Source: Caldithrix abyssi DSM 13497 (GTDB lineage: Bacteria > Electryoneota > AABM5-125-24 > Hatepunaeales > Hatepunaeaceae). Taken from it: 64,000 bases of DNA. Below, piece by piece: positions 10,373 to 19,249 of this stretch. The position numbers and the translations under genes are program-made. The stretch lies in NCBI GenBank assembly GCA_945865405.1, contig CAMBDS010000002.1, forward strand, positions 66,368 through 130,367. Reading direction: 5' to 3'. Below the pieces are notes generated by a model, which saw only the letters and a program-made list of their open reading frames with translations, was not told where the DNA came from and ran no database searches. Each line of letters opens with the position of its first letter. Position 1 is the stretch's first letter.

Positions 10373-11989
10373 TTGCCCGATATTATTTCCCGAATTGAGT
10401 CAAACAGCCGCCCCCTTCTCTGGGCGATTATAGCGATATTGGTAGTTTTCGCCTTTGCCCAACGCTATCCGATGGACGACGCGTTTATCAGCTACCGCTA
10501 CGCCAAATTTATGGCGGCTGGCGAGGGGCTTGTCTGGAACGTTGGTGAGCGAGTCGAGGGCTACACCAATTATCTTTGGACATTGCTCCTTGCCGCCGGA
10601 ATAAAGCTCGGAATCGTGCCTGAAAGATTCAGCATTATCCTTAGCTTCCCATGCTACTTTACAGCTCTACTGCTAACCTACCAGCTAACCCTCACTTTTT
10701 CAAAGAGCACCTTCGCTGCACTTGTATCCCTAATCTTCGTGGGTTTCAACCGCTCAGTTTATGCGTTTGCGACAAGCGGACTCGAAACTTCGCTCCAGAT
10801 GTCACTTTTTCTTGCAATTATCTTGATGATCGATCATTTGAAAACAAATGGCTGGCGGATGAAAACCACTGCCATGCTCTCGACATTGCTGGGGATTGCA
10901 CTGCTGACAAGGCTAGATTCTGGTATAACAGTACTGGTCGCCCTCTATGCATTTTACAGATCTGGCGCATGGCTCGATAAAAAACTGCTGGCGGCGGCAT
11001 TGGTGCCTCTAAGTATGCTTGTCGTTCCGTGGATAATCTGGAAGGTGGGATATTACGGATCCATTTTGCCAAATTCCTTCAATATCAAGGTGCAAGGGTT
11101 TCAAAACATATTCTACGGCATTTTCTATTTCCATCTCTTCACTCTCGCCAACCTGCTCCACATCCATTTCGGAATCCTGACTTTTTACTGGAGATCACTG
11201 CGCAACCTCTCTGCTGGTGCGTTCGAAGCTGGAGTTCTGGTGGTCCTCTGGATAGCCTATACAATATACGTTGGCGGCGATTTCATGGAGTTCCGCTTTC
11301 TTGTGCCGATAACCCCCATTTTGATAGCGTTGTTGACCGCGATTGCCTGGCAATTCCGATCGATGGTGATTACTTCCGCACTCCTGATCGGATTGGGGCT
11401 TGGCACAATCCACTCAAGCTTTGCGCTCGAAAGGGTGCTATTCGGGTATGGAGTCGAAAGCGTATGGCATTTGCGGGGACATCTGAATGGGCGAACTGAA
11501 AACTGGGTGTTGATCGGGCAGCGACTTAAGGAGTACTTTGGTGGGAGCGACATCGTCATATCGGCTGGTGCCGCCGGGGCGATACCGTATTATTCCGAGC
11601 TGAAAGCGGTCGATTTTCTTGGATTGACAGACAAGGAGATCGCTAAAAATAACGAACCATTCAGCAGAGTCCCCGGTCACAGGGTGATATGCAGCCTCGA
11701 CTACTTGGCTAAAAAAGATGTCAACCTTATCATCGAGCCGAACAATCACATGCTTACTCAGCAGGAGTTTGCCGTTTGGCAGAGGATGGTTTCATGGCGG
11801 GATGCTTATGAATTCTATCTCGACCCGGACAAACGCGTCAAGAGCGGGATCATTGACCAGATCAGGTTGATAGCCATGCCCATTGATGAGGAGAACACGT
11901 TGATAGTATGGTATCTGACACCAGACCCTTTGATCGACAAAGTTATTGCCGAAAAAAACTGGCAGATGTTTACAATTAGAAGGGATTGA
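10373..11989 (+). CDS. Polytopic GT-C membrane glycosyltransferase (AftB/ZomB-like)
   Basis: 538 residues with about ten hydrophobic segments. The N-terminal motif MDDAFISYRYAKFMA, followed by GERVEGYTNYLW, is characteristic of the family containing mycobacterial AftB-type arabinosyltransferases and the ZomB-like proteins. The paired Asp in the first extracytoplasmic loop is the likely catalytic site. By family it should move a sugar from a polyprenyl-phosphate donor to a surface glycan. The start is TTG 10373 with AGGA seven bases upstream; the ATG at 10365 is out of frame. The C-terminal ~150 residues form a soluble periplasmic part. It stands alone and is convergent with tadA 10 bp away. 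Donor and acceptor cannot be told. Confidence 0.75.
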   Translation: MPDIISRIESNSRPLLWAIIAILVVFAFAQRYPMDDAFISYRYAKFMAAGEGLVWNVGERVEGYTNYLWTLLLAAGIKLGIVPERFSIILSFPCYFTALLLTYQLTLTFSKSTFAALVSLIFVGFNRSVYAFATSGLETSLQMSLFLAIILMIDHLKTNGWRMKTTAMLSTLLGIALLTRLDSGITVLVALYAFYRSGAWLDKKLLAAALVPLSMLVVPWIIWKVGYYGSILPNSFNIKVQGFQNIFYGIFYFHLFTLANLLHIHFGILTFYWRSLRNLSAGAFEAGVLVVLWIAYTIYVGGDFMEFRFLVPITPILIALLTAIAWQFRSMVITSALLIGLGLGTIHSSFALERVLFGYGVESVWHLRGHLNGRTENWVLIGQRLKEYFGGSDIVISAGAAGAIPYYSELKAVDFLGLTDKEIAKNNEPFSRVPGHRVICSLDYLAKKDVNLIIEPNNHMLTQQEFAVWQRMVSWRDAYEFYLDPDKRVKSGIIDQIRLIAMPIDEENTLIVWYLTPDPLIDKVIAEKNWQMFTIRRD

Positions 11990-11999
11990 GAGGGATGGT

Positions 12000-12461
12000 T
12001 TAGTTGCGTTTGGCGGAGTAAAAATCTTTGAGTAGATTCAGCGATTCGTTGGGATTGCCTGCCCGGTAAATTTCCACCTTGTGACCCATTCTACCGTCAC
12101 GCGGCAGATCGATCATCGATCCGCAAGCCCCCATGCGCGGATCTTCTGCGGCATAATAAAGTCGTTTCACCCTCCCGAGTACAATCGCCGCTGCACACAT
12201 CGGGCACGGTTCGAGAGTCGTGTAAAAGTCGCACTCATCGAGTCTCTCGGAGCCGAGCGTCTGACATGCGGCTGTGATTGCCAAAATTTCAGCGTGTGCC
12301 GTTGGGTCGGCGAGCGTTTTCGTTCGGTTATGTCCCTTCCCCAACAAAACTCCCGCCTTCACAATGACTGCCCCGACAGGAACTTCACTCTCATCGAACG
12401 CCAACCGTGCTTCGGCAAGTGCGAGATTCATCCAGTGATCGTGAGGAGTCATGAGGCTCAT
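12000..12461 (-). CDS. tadA: tRNA-specific adenosine deaminase TadA
   Basis: Deaminates A34 to inosine in tRNA-Arg(ACG). 153 residues, the usual length. The zinc site is clear: His56-Ala-Glu58 (HAEILAI) with Glu58 as proton shuttle, and PCPMC with Cys86 and Cys89. ATG 12461 overlaps the hflX stop by four bases (ATGA), so the two are translationally coupled in one operon. A related guanine or cytidine deaminase is less likely, because the spacing and the N-terminal MxxAL.EA helix fit TadA. Confidence 0.92.
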   Translation of the reverse strand: MSLMTPHDHWMNLALAEARLAFDESEVPVGAVIVKAGVLLGKGHNRTKTLADPTAHAEILAITAACQTLGSERLDECDFYTTLEPCPMCAAAIVLGRVKRLYYAAEDPRMGACGSMIDLPRDGRMGHKVEIYRAGNPNESLNLLKDFYSAKRN

Positions 12462-13834
12462 TCGCTTTCCTCATCGATTTCTTCCTCACCCTCTTCATAT
12501 TCTCCGTCCGACATCTCTTCGTCCGACATCTCTTCGTCAGATAACTCTTCATCTGACAACTCATCATCAGATAATTCAATCGTTTTGCGGGGTGAGTGAT
12601 CGGGGATAATGTATTCTACTACAATCAAACCGTCGACAAAACTGCGACCGACAACTTGAACCCGCTCTTCCAAGTCTTTCAGCCGCACAACTTCATCTGG
12701 TCTGAAACTCTCGCTTTTGCGGATGAATCGTTGTTGCGTATATTCTGCGATTTTCAGCGGCAGATCGTGCAGCCGGATTTCGCGCAAAGCACTGATGAAC
12801 AACGCCCCCGGAAACTGGCGTTGCAATCCTTCGATCAAGAGCGGGTCTTCGATTGCGTCGACTTTGTTGAACACAAGGATCTGCGGGATGCTCCCGAGCT
12901 TCAACTCCTTCAACAGTTCATCTGTCTTCAAAAGCTGTCCCTCCCAGTGCGGATGGGAAATATCGACGACGTGAATGAAGAGATCAGCTCGGCGCGACTC
13001 TTCAAGGGTGCTTTTGAATGAGGTCATCAACCCGAGCGGCAATTTGCGGATGAAGCCGACCGTATCGATCAAAAGTATCCGCGAACCGTCTGGCAGTCGA
13101 TACGAGCGCACAGTAGGATCGAGAGTCGCAAAAAGGCGGTCTTCGACAAAGATATTCGAATGTGTCAAAGCGTTGATCAAGGTCGATTTACCGGCGTTTG
13201 TGTAGCCGATTATCGCCGCTTTATACATCCCCTGACGTCGGTGGCGACGAGTTTCACGCGCTTTTTCGATCCTCTTCAGCTCTCGCTTAAGGCGACTCAC
13301 ATGCTTTTTAATCGCCTGCTTGTCAAGCTCAAGCTGTGTCTCACCCGGCCCACGAGCGATAGGCCCGGAAACCTGCCGGGAAAAGTGTCGCCAACGACCA
13401 GTCAGTCTTGGCAGCAGATAGAGCGATTGAGCAAGCTGAACCTGAATGCGAGCTTCTCGAGTCCGGGCGCGAGTGGCAAAAATGTCGAGGATCAACCCCG
13501 CCCTGTCCATTACCCGGCATTGCAATTCCTTTTCAAGATTTCGCATCTGGCCTGGGGTAAGGTCGTCGTCGAAAATGGCAATTTTGGCTTCAAGTGCTTC
13601 GAGCATCCCGTGAAGTTCCTGCACCTTGCCGGACCCAAGAAACAGCCTGGCGTCGGGATGGTGGCGATCCTGAATGAAACGCCCGACAGTGACGCCTCCG
13701 GCTGTGTCCAGCAACTGTTCGAGTTCGTCGAGGTGGTCGTTCACTTCCCAGATCGGGACATTGCGCCGCTGCACACCGACCAGAATTGCCCGGTCGCGCT
13801 GTTCGGCGATTTCGCCTGGTTTTTCTCTACTCAC
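12458..13834 (-). CDS. hflX: Ribosome-associated GTPase HflX
   Basis: GTPase that splits stalled or hibernating 70S ribosomes. The N-terminal HflX domain (FLGSGKVQEL, DDDLTPGQMRNLE) and a helical linker precede the G domain: G1 GYTNAGKST, G3 DTVGF, G4 NKVD. The C-terminal domain is followed by a highly acidic tail of about 40 residues built from SD[DE]E[LM] repeats, which is not part of the usual protein. The start is GTG 13834, three bases after the BatA-like gene stop. It overlaps tadA by four bases. Identification is secure; the tail is the unusual part. Confidence 0.94.
   Translation of the reverse strand: MSREKPGEIAEQRDRAILVGVQRRNVPIWEVNDHLDELEQLLDTAGGVTVGRFIQDRHHPDARLFLGSGKVQELHGMLEALEAKIAIFDDDLTPGQMRNLEKELQCRVMDRAGLILDIFATRARTREARIQVQLAQSLYLLPRLTGRWRHFSRQVSGPIARGPGETQLELDKQAIKKHVSRLKRELKRIEKARETRRHRRQGMYKAAIIGYTNAGKSTLINALTHSNIFVEDRLFATLDPTVRSYRLPDGSRILLIDTVGFIRKLPLGLMTSFKSTLEESRRADLFIHVVDISHPHWEGQLLKTDELLKELKLGSIPQILVFNKVDAIEDPLLIEGLQRQFPGALFISALREIRLHDLPLKIAEYTQQRFIRKSESFRPDEVVRLKDLEERVQVVGRSFVDGLIVVEYIIPDHSPRKTIELSDDELSDEELSDEEMSDEEMSDGEYEEGEEEIDEESE
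12500..12577 (-). repeat. Short tandem repeat coding an acidic HflX tail
   Basis: Degenerate 12-15-base units (variants of TCTTCGTCCGACA on the plus strand) encode five to six copies of Ser-Asp-(Asp/Glu)-Glu-(Leu/Met), followed by a Glu-rich end. The frame is kept throughout. Copy number could change by slippage without breaking the frame when whole units change. Confidence 0.75.
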
Positions 13835-13837
13835 GCT

Positions 13838-15886
13838 TTACGCATCCTCCCTTTTGCCAGACCTTCCGATGATCGATTCGGCGAGCAGCAACCCGATGAA
13901 CATGGCAGCTATCGGACGCCAAAGCTCGGTGCCGAAGCGCGCGGAGGTAATCTCGGCAGAAATTTGTTCTCGCGGAAGATCGAGGACTTTCGCTTCCTTA
14001 AATTTCCCTGCCAATTCGTCAACATTTGATCTTACTAATTGGCCTGAACCAGAAGCGATGTTGGCGGAAAACTTGGCGACTGCGGTTCCGTTATCCTCGA
14101 AACGATAGACTCCCGGCGAGGTCACCAGCCCCGCATCATACTCGACACCACCCATGACGCTGCGAGGTTGCTTCTGGAACAACTCGCTGAGTGGCGTCAC
14201 CATTGTCAACTCGACAACCTTCGATGAGAGGAGAACGGGGTGTTGCATGGTGCCGACCTCCCAGTTGTCAAGAGTTCCGAAGCTCCCGCCCGCAACGTAT
14301 GCTCCTGAACGAAATAATAACGGCGCGAATATACCACTGAAAATGAACTCGCCAGCGGCTGGTGAAGGTGGCGAGGCAAACAGCAGGACTCTCCCCCGCC
14401 CGGCTTGTCTTTCAAGTAAAAATGATCCACCCGTGGTCAATGGGATGATTGAAAGGTCGCCCGGCCCGGCGCTTAAATTTACGGCGAATGAAAGTGTCGG
14501 GGAGGCTGGCGCACCTGACTCCTCGAACACTCCAAAGAACAGAGGGTGTTGATGGTCGAATTTGCCCCACTTGACGCCGCCGGTTGTGACTCCGGAAACA
14601 GCCCTAAACCCTAACCTGTCCAAGATCCCCCGGCTCCAGTCGGCAAGATCAGTTGACCTGCCCGGCAGCAGAATCACCCCCCCGCCAGCTTGCACAAACT
14701 CATCGACTCTCTGCACAGCGCCGGATGAAATAGTAGCAACATCTGCCAGTATAATTCCATCGAAACTGCCAAGCGGCTCGGTCTCCCAGCTTCGCGACAG
14801 GCGTAAAGTCAGGTCAAAATAGTGTTCGGGGCCTGAATCAAAAACCGACTTCAGAATTGCCAATTCAAGACTGTCGGCCGCTACGACCAGCAAACGCAGT
14901 TTTTCGGGAACGTCAAGCACAAAGTGCCGTTTGTTATCGAACGGAAAAGGATCTGGATCTTCCAATCTGACCGACCCGGCAAGCAACCCCGCTTCACTAA
15001 GGGTGAACGTAAAGTTCTTGACGACGCTACCTTCTGCAGGCAGATCAACAGAGCCTTGCGCTACGCGGTCGTTGCCGAGATAGAGGCTGATAGGGAGTGC
15101 TTCGACAGCCTTTTTACTATAGTTACGAATGGTGGCGTTGAGATCGACCGGTCTCCCTTTTTGCCTAAGCGCGCTGACTAGGGTGATCGACTCTACTGAA
15201 GCGTTTGGCAACTCTTCAGGCCCAACGGGAACGAGGTAGCAACGAACCTTGTCAAAGGTGGGGACAGTAAGTGAATCGAAACCAGCGCCAAAGTAAGGCG
15301 ACACGATGTAAAGTTCGCGATTGAACCGCTCTGTGGCTTTGAAGATGTTATCTGCGTGAGCCAGTGCAAAGCTGAATTTGGGTTTGAAGAGTTGGGGTTC
15401 CCGTTCGCGAAGCTCGTTGGTCAGGACCGCCAGTTCAGTCGCTGTCCTTGAGAGGGGATTTGTCGGTTCCGAGCTACGGATGATCGTCGCCCTGTCGTTC
15501 GCGCCGACCAAACCGGCAAGAGATTCGAGGTAATCGACTTCCATCTGGTAAATCGAACCGCTACGAGTCTCTGCGGCGGACGAGAGTGCGTCGTCAAGAA
15601 TTATGACCATCTCGGTGGAGGAGGTCGCGCCGCCGCCACCGGCATTGCTCTTTAATGCAGGTCGAATGAACGCCATGACCAATGCCAGAATTGCCAAAGT
15701 ACGAAGGATGAGGAGGATGATCTGACGGAGTTGGACGCGACGAGCCTGCCGCTTTTGTAGCTTCAGCAAAAACTCAAGGCTGCTGAAATCGATAACTGGC
15801 AGGCGTTGACGGCTGAAGAAGTGGAGTAGAACGGGGATTGCCGCGGCTGCGAGGGCGGGCAGAAAGATGGTGTAGAGAAAACTCAA
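13838..15886 (-). CDS. BatA N-terminal-domain membrane protein with vWA-like region
   Basis: 682 residues. The start MSFLYTIFLPALAAAAIPVL followed by LLHFFSRQR is the BatA/aerotolerance N-terminal domain (PF07584 type), with two N-terminal membrane helices and one at the C-terminus (RPIAAMFIGLLLAESIIG). The middle holds a degenerate vWA-like domain (MVIILDDALSS) and a class-I-glutaminase-like fold often seen in these proteins (GIILADVATISS, GGGVILLPG). Homologues normally sit beside moxR and DUF58 genes and are thought to act in envelope protein assembly or stress. Here the MoxR gene is ~15 kb away. The start is TTG 15886. The exact role is unknown. Confidence 0.8.
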   Translation of the reverse strand: MSFLYTIFLPALAAAAIPVLLHFFSRQRLPVIDFSSLEFLLKLQKRQARRVQLRQIILLILRTLAILALVMAFIRPALKSNAGGGGATSSTEMVIILDDALSSAAETRSGSIYQMEVDYLESLAGLVGANDRATIIRSSEPTNPLSRTATELAVLTNELREREPQLFKPKFSFALAHADNIFKATERFNRELYIVSPYFGAGFDSLTVPTFDKVRCYLVPVGPEELPNASVESITLVSALRQKGRPVDLNATIRNYSKKAVEALPISLYLGNDRVAQGSVDLPAEGSVVKNFTFTLSEAGLLAGSVRLEDPDPFPFDNKRHFVLDVPEKLRLLVVAADSLELAILKSVFDSGPEHYFDLTLRLSRSWETEPLGSFDGIILADVATISSGAVQRVDEFVQAGGGVILLPGRSTDLADWSRGILDRLGFRAVSGVTTGGVKWGKFDHQHPLFFGVFEESGAPASPTLSFAVNLSAGPGDLSIIPLTTGGSFLLERQAGRGRVLLFASPPSPAAGEFIFSGIFAPLLFRSGAYVAGGSFGTLDNWEVGTMQHPVLLSSKVVELTMVTPLSELFQKQPRSVMGGVEYDAGLVTSPGVYRFEDNGTAVAKFSANIASGSGQLVRSNVDELAGKFKEAKVLDLPREQISAEITSARFGTELWRPIAAMFIGLLLAESIIGRSGKREDA

Positions 15887-15905
15887 ATTGTGGTCCGGGT
15901 GGTGC

Positions 15906-16184
15906 TCAACGCTTCGACGTTACAATCATATAAACCCCGACAACGATCAAAGCAGTAGCCGCGATTGGGATATCGAAGTAAAACCAGCCCATTCTGTTCG
16001 AGAGCCATACAGAGCCGACAATCAGAAAAATCAATCCCCAGAAACTGCGGGAATTGGATGGATCTCTACGTCGCGCTCCAGTTGGATCGATGCGCTGGCC
16101 AGCTCGCTCGGCGAGGTCGTCGATACGTCTGCCCATCGTTTCAAGGCGTTGTTCGAGTTCTGCTATTTTAGTTTGATCTTCCAT
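15906..16184 (-). CDS. Small coiled-coil membrane protein
   Basis: 92 residues, not assigned to a named family. Residues 1-35 form a heptad-like helix (IAELEQRLETMGRRIDDLAERA), a basic Arg-rich linker follows, and two hydrophobic segments (FWGLIFLIVGSVWLS and AATALIVVGVYMIV) resemble LiaI/DUF5668-type membrane domains. It starts the operon that continues 19 bp later with the BatA-like gene, so a role in the same envelope system is plausible but unproven. Confidence 0.7.
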   Translation of the reverse strand: MEDQTKIAELEQRLETMGRRIDDLAERAGQRIDPTGARRRDPSNSRSFWGLIFLIVGSVWLSNRMGWFYFDIPIAATALIVVGVYMIVTSKR

Positions 16185-16215
16185 CAGGCATACCTTTTAG
16201 ACGTTTTGGGTTCCG

Positions 16216-16280
16216 CCGTCAGACGCCCTCGTCTGACGGATTGCCTACACACTGTTCTGGCAGACGAGGGCGTCTGCCAG
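16216..16280. repeat. Twin-hairpin intergenic repeat, copy 1
   Basis: Two perfect hairpins, CCGTCAGACG-CCCT-CGTCTGACGG (16216-16239) and CTGGCAGACG-AGGG-CGTCTGCCAG (16257-16280), separated by 17 bp. The same 65-bp arrangement with identical spacing recurs at 53326-53390. It lies between the dCTP deaminase gene and the small membrane protein gene. Confidence 0.9.
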
Positions 16281-16310
16281 CCGGAGTCGTAAATACAGCA
16301 AAAAGTCTCG

Positions 16311-17453
16311 TTACCAGGCTCGAAAATATTTCGATAAATTTAATTCTTGCAACTGGTAGTTATCAGGAGCGATAGAGTCAAGCACCACGCTTTCCGACAT
16401 CCGGAAGTACTTTATCGTCGCCATTCTTTCCCCCTGACGCAGGAAGGTCACAATGTTGTGGCCTCGAGTCTCAAAGATCAGCGGCGTCCCCCCCGGTCTT
16501 CCCCAGCCGAAACCGGGATGAACAAACCCGGCGTAATGGATGCGCAACTCACCAAGCTGCTCGGTCACAGCATGGACAAATGCCGCGACGTCAGGCGGAA
16601 GGCTGAACCTTTCGCGAGAACGAAGGATGTAAAAGCGTTCCGGGACAATTTTTAGTGTATCCCCTGTTTCACCGACTGGAGTCACTGGCTTCCAGTAGAT
16701 ATGCGGGTCATGCCCTTTGGCACGACTGACAAGGTCGATTGGTTCCCGAACGTCGGATTTGGCTTCAAATCCGATGTACCCGTCGCAACTCCCGTCTTTT
16801 ACCGGCGAGACATCGACGGTCAGTTCTCCGACTCCCCCCGAATCGGTTTCTCCTCCATGAGGTCCGGTCAGAACGTCACCGTAAAGCCTTAGCTCTTCAG
16901 GGCTTAATTCACTTAATCGTGGCTCGCCCTGAAACAGACGCAATTGGTTAAGTGTAACGCCCGCTTTAACAATAATCGGAAAGCTTATCGGGGTCACTTC
17001 TGCATATAGCGCTACCCGCCAGCGACCACTCACCCGTCTTGGCAGCACTTCATCGTAGCCAGCCGCATAATCAGCTACCAGTCGCACCAACATGTCAAGT
17101 CTTCCGACCGAACTTTTACCGGAAGCGTATCCCTGCAATTCAGGATACTCATCAAAGTAGAGTGATTCCTTTAGCCTGATGACGTAAGTGTTTGGCGGTT
17201 CAAGAATGACCGGCTGGGTCAGGTCGAGATTCTGCTGAATGAAGTGGGCTTGGGTCAGAACATCGGTGTATGGCTTGTCAAGTCGACCCTTGATCGAGCC
17301 ATACAATTTCCACCCTTCTTCACCCAGTGTCAGGTCGATGGCGCTTGCGCCTGAAGCAGACTCAGGATCATTCACGCCTTCGATAACGCCGTTCTTGGCG
17401 AGAAGGGCTAATTGACGGCTTGAAAGGACTCCGGGGCGAAATTCTGTCGTCAA
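16311..17453 (-). CDS. dcd: 2'-deoxycytidine 5'-triphosphate deaminase (long, DCD_N type)
   Basis: Deaminates dCTP to dUTP for dTMP synthesis. 380 residues, matching the long two-domain DCD family rather than the ~190-residue Dcd. The duplicated trimeric dUTPase-like fold shows YASGKSSVGRLDMLVRLVAD in the first half and VTEQLGELRIHYAGFVHPGF in the second. The start is TTG 17453, and the parA stop overlaps it by three to four bases, so it is coupled to parA. A G7 run in its coding strand (16488-16494) is in frame here, a useful contrast to the broken G tracts elsewhere. Confidence 0.85.
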   Translation of the reverse strand: MTTEFRPGVLSSRQLALLAKNGVIEGVNDPESASGASAIDLTLGEEGWKLYGSIKGRLDKPYTDVLTQAHFIQQNLDLTQPVILEPPNTYVIRLKESLYFDEYPELQGYASGKSSVGRLDMLVRLVADYAAGYDEVLPRRVSGRWRVALYAEVTPISFPIIVKAGVTLNQLRLFQGEPRLSELSPEELRLYGDVLTGPHGGETDSGGVGELTVDVSPVKDGSCDGYIGFEAKSDVREPIDLVSRAKGHDPHIYWKPVTPVGETGDTLKIVPERFYILRSRERFSLPPDVAAFVHAVTEQLGELRIHYAGFVHPGFGWGRPGGTPLIFETRGHNIVTFLRQGERMATIKYFRMSESVVLDSIAPDNYQLQELNLSKYFRAW

Positions 17454-18223
17454 GCTGCGCGAACCTGTCGATCCATCAACTCAGCTGCAACCGCAAGATA
17501 GTCTCGAGCACCCTGAGAAGCGGCGGCTATGTGCATAGCCGGTTTGCCGTAACTCGGCGCTTCAGCAAGGCGAACATTGCGGTGAACCATCGTTGCAAAG
17601 GTGTGGTCAGGGAAGAACTTGCGCAACTCGTCGCGAACTTGCCGGGAGAGGTTCAGTCGTTCGTCGAACATCGTCAAAAGCAGACCTTCCATCGTTAAGC
17701 CGGGGTTGAGGCGCTTCTGAACGAGCCGGATAGTGTTAAGCAACTGGGTCAGTCCTTCAAGCGCAAAATACTCAGCTTGAACCGGTACGATGAATGCGTC
17801 AGCTGCCGTTAACCCGTTGAGCGTCAAAAGACCGAGAGACGGAGGGCAGTCGATAAGAATAAACTCATAGTCGTTGCGAATCTGATCGACAGCGCGTTTT
17901 AATGCTTTCTCACGTTCGGGAATGCTTACTAATTCTATTTCTGCGCCAACAAGCCTGATGTGAGCAGGCAACACCGAAAGATAGGGAAATTCAGTTTTTA
18001 ATATGACAGTATCCGGCGGCACCGAGTCGATCAAAACGTCGTATATGCACGCGTCGTCACGCTCGAGTCGGATATTCAGTGATGAGCTGGAGTTTGCCTG
18101 GGGATCGAGGTCGAGCAGGAGTGTCCGTTTCTCAGCAACCGCCAGCGCAGCCGAGAGATTGACCGCTGTGGTTGTTTTACCAACGCCGCCCTTCTGGTTG
18201 GCAATAGCTATAACGCGAGACAT
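17450..18223 (-). CDS. parA: ParA-family chromosome partitioning ATPase
   Basis: 257 residues. Deviant Walker A KGGVGKTTTAVNLSAALA with the signature Lys at residue 11, Walker A' LLDLDPQANSS and Walker B ILIDCPPSLGLLTLNGL identify the Soj/ParA family, which moves ParB-bound origins over the nucleoid. ATG 18223. No parB follows; the gene is instead fused in an operon to the dCTP deaminase gene by a short overlap. Other ParA-like roles cannot be excluded, but the sequence is typical of chromosomal Soj. Confidence 0.88.
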   Translation of the reverse strand: MSRVIAIANQKGGVGKTTTAVNLSAALAVAEKRTLLLDLDPQANSSSSLNIRLERDDACIYDVLIDSVPPDTVILKTEFPYLSVLPAHIRLVGAEIELVSIPEREKALKRAVDQIRNDYEFILIDCPPSLGLLTLNGLTAADAFIVPVQAEYFALEGLTQLLNTIRLVQKRLNPGLTMEGLLLTMFDERLNLSRQVRDELRKFFPDHTFATMVHRNVRLAEAPSYGKPAMHIAAASQGARDYLAVAAELMDRQVRAA

Positions 18224-18282
18224 TTATACTCTGATTGGTTCGTAAAAAAGGAGGGATAATTTGGGAATTTTGAGCAGATTAA

Positions 18283-18319
18283 CTTTGAGAGCGTCCCACT
18301 ATTCAGGACGCTCTCAAAG
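18283..18319 (-). terminator. Hairpin terminator after the outer-membrane protein gene
   Basis: Perfect 14-bp stem CTTTGAGAGCGTCC / GGACGCTCTCAAAG with a 9-base loop, 12 bp after the stop of the minus-strand gene at 18332 and 60 bp before the parA start. The T-run on the minus strand is weak (TTAATCTG), so termination may be partial. Confidence 0.6.
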
Positions 18320-18331
18320 CTTAATATCTAT

Positions 18332-19072
18332 TTACTCGCCGCTCCAGACCGGGAAGACACTGAAACGCCAACCAAGCCCGCCGAATGGATCGACTTCGGT
18401 CTCTATCGGGAAGAATTGCGAGTAGTTCAACCCGCCCTGTAGTATCAGGTTGTCATTTTTCCATAATGTAAAGTCAAGTCCACCTCGCACGGTGAACATA
18501 TTTTCATCTTCGAGGATAGTAACCTTAATATCAGCGCCCTGACCCTCGGCAATGGCGTTATGTCGTTGAATATTTCGTGTGGCGAAACCGACATCAACCT
18601 GCGCCAGACCTGTTATCCAGGTTAAAGGAGTCTTGAAATCGTATGCAGCGCCGATGTTCAACCAACTGGTGTTACCTCGCTCGACAACAATCTCGTCACG
18701 ACGGGTGAAACCGAAGAAGTCGAGTGTCAACGGATAGACAAATCGGGCGCGATCCTGAATGACAACTGCCGAAGCCTGCAGGACAATCATTTCGTCGAAA
18801 CGATAACGATAGAGCAATCCCAAGACGGGAGGCTCAAGATCGTCCTCACCACGGAATTTCCCGTTATAGTAGAAAGTTGAATCAGCAAAGCCATCTTGCT
18901 GATAGGTCCGGAAGGTCATGTCCCAATCGACGCCTCGCTGTTGACCGTTTAGGTATTGATAGCCAACAATGGGCAGCAATGTATGCTTCGCCAATCGGGG
19001 ATTGCCGATGTCAAGGTCGTCGGCTCCGAATGCAGGAAGAGTCGAGAGCAAAATAATGAAAAACGTTCGCAC
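18332..19072 (-). CDS. Predicted outer-membrane beta-barrel protein
   Basis: 246 residues from GTG 19072, chosen because a perfect GGAGGT (19082-19087) lies nine bases upstream and the protein then begins with a signal peptide (VRTFFIILLSTLPAFGA). Longer in-frame starts lack both. The rest alternates hydrophobic and polar residues in strand-like segments (YQYLNGQQRGVDWDMTFRTY, LGLLYRYRFDEMIVLQASAV, WLNIGAAYDF, FTVRGGLDFTLW) and ends with an aromatic-rich strand, as expected of a barrel. No family was recognised. Confidence 0.7.
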   Translation of the reverse strand: MRTFFIILLSTLPAFGADDLDIGNPRLAKHTLLPIVGYQYLNGQQRGVDWDMTFRTYQQDGFADSTFYYNGKFRGEDDLEPPVLGLLYRYRFDEMIVLQASAVVIQDRARFVYPLTLDFFGFTRRDEIVVERGNTSWLNIGAAYDFKTPLTWITGLAQVDVGFATRNIQRHNAIAEGQGADIKVTILEDENMFTVRGGLDFTLWKNDNLILQGGLNYSQFFPIETEVDPFGGLGWRFSVFPVWSGE

Positions 19073-19249
19073 TTTCGAAATACCTCCGTAAGTGAAGGGA
19101 TACCTTCCAACTAATTTTTTACCCTGCTTGGCAAGGCTATTGCGGAGATTCTCACGCAATGTACAAGGTAACGCTCTAATGCCACCTGCACAAGTACGAA
19201 ACTCCGGCTTTCACGGGAGTGACAACGGAATTTGTCTCGTGCGCAAATC

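Noticed and set aside
16488-16494. G7 run (minus strand) in the dCTP deaminase gene as another phase-variable tract
   Set aside because: The frame is continuous across it and the protein motifs on both sides are intact, so there is no sign of switching.
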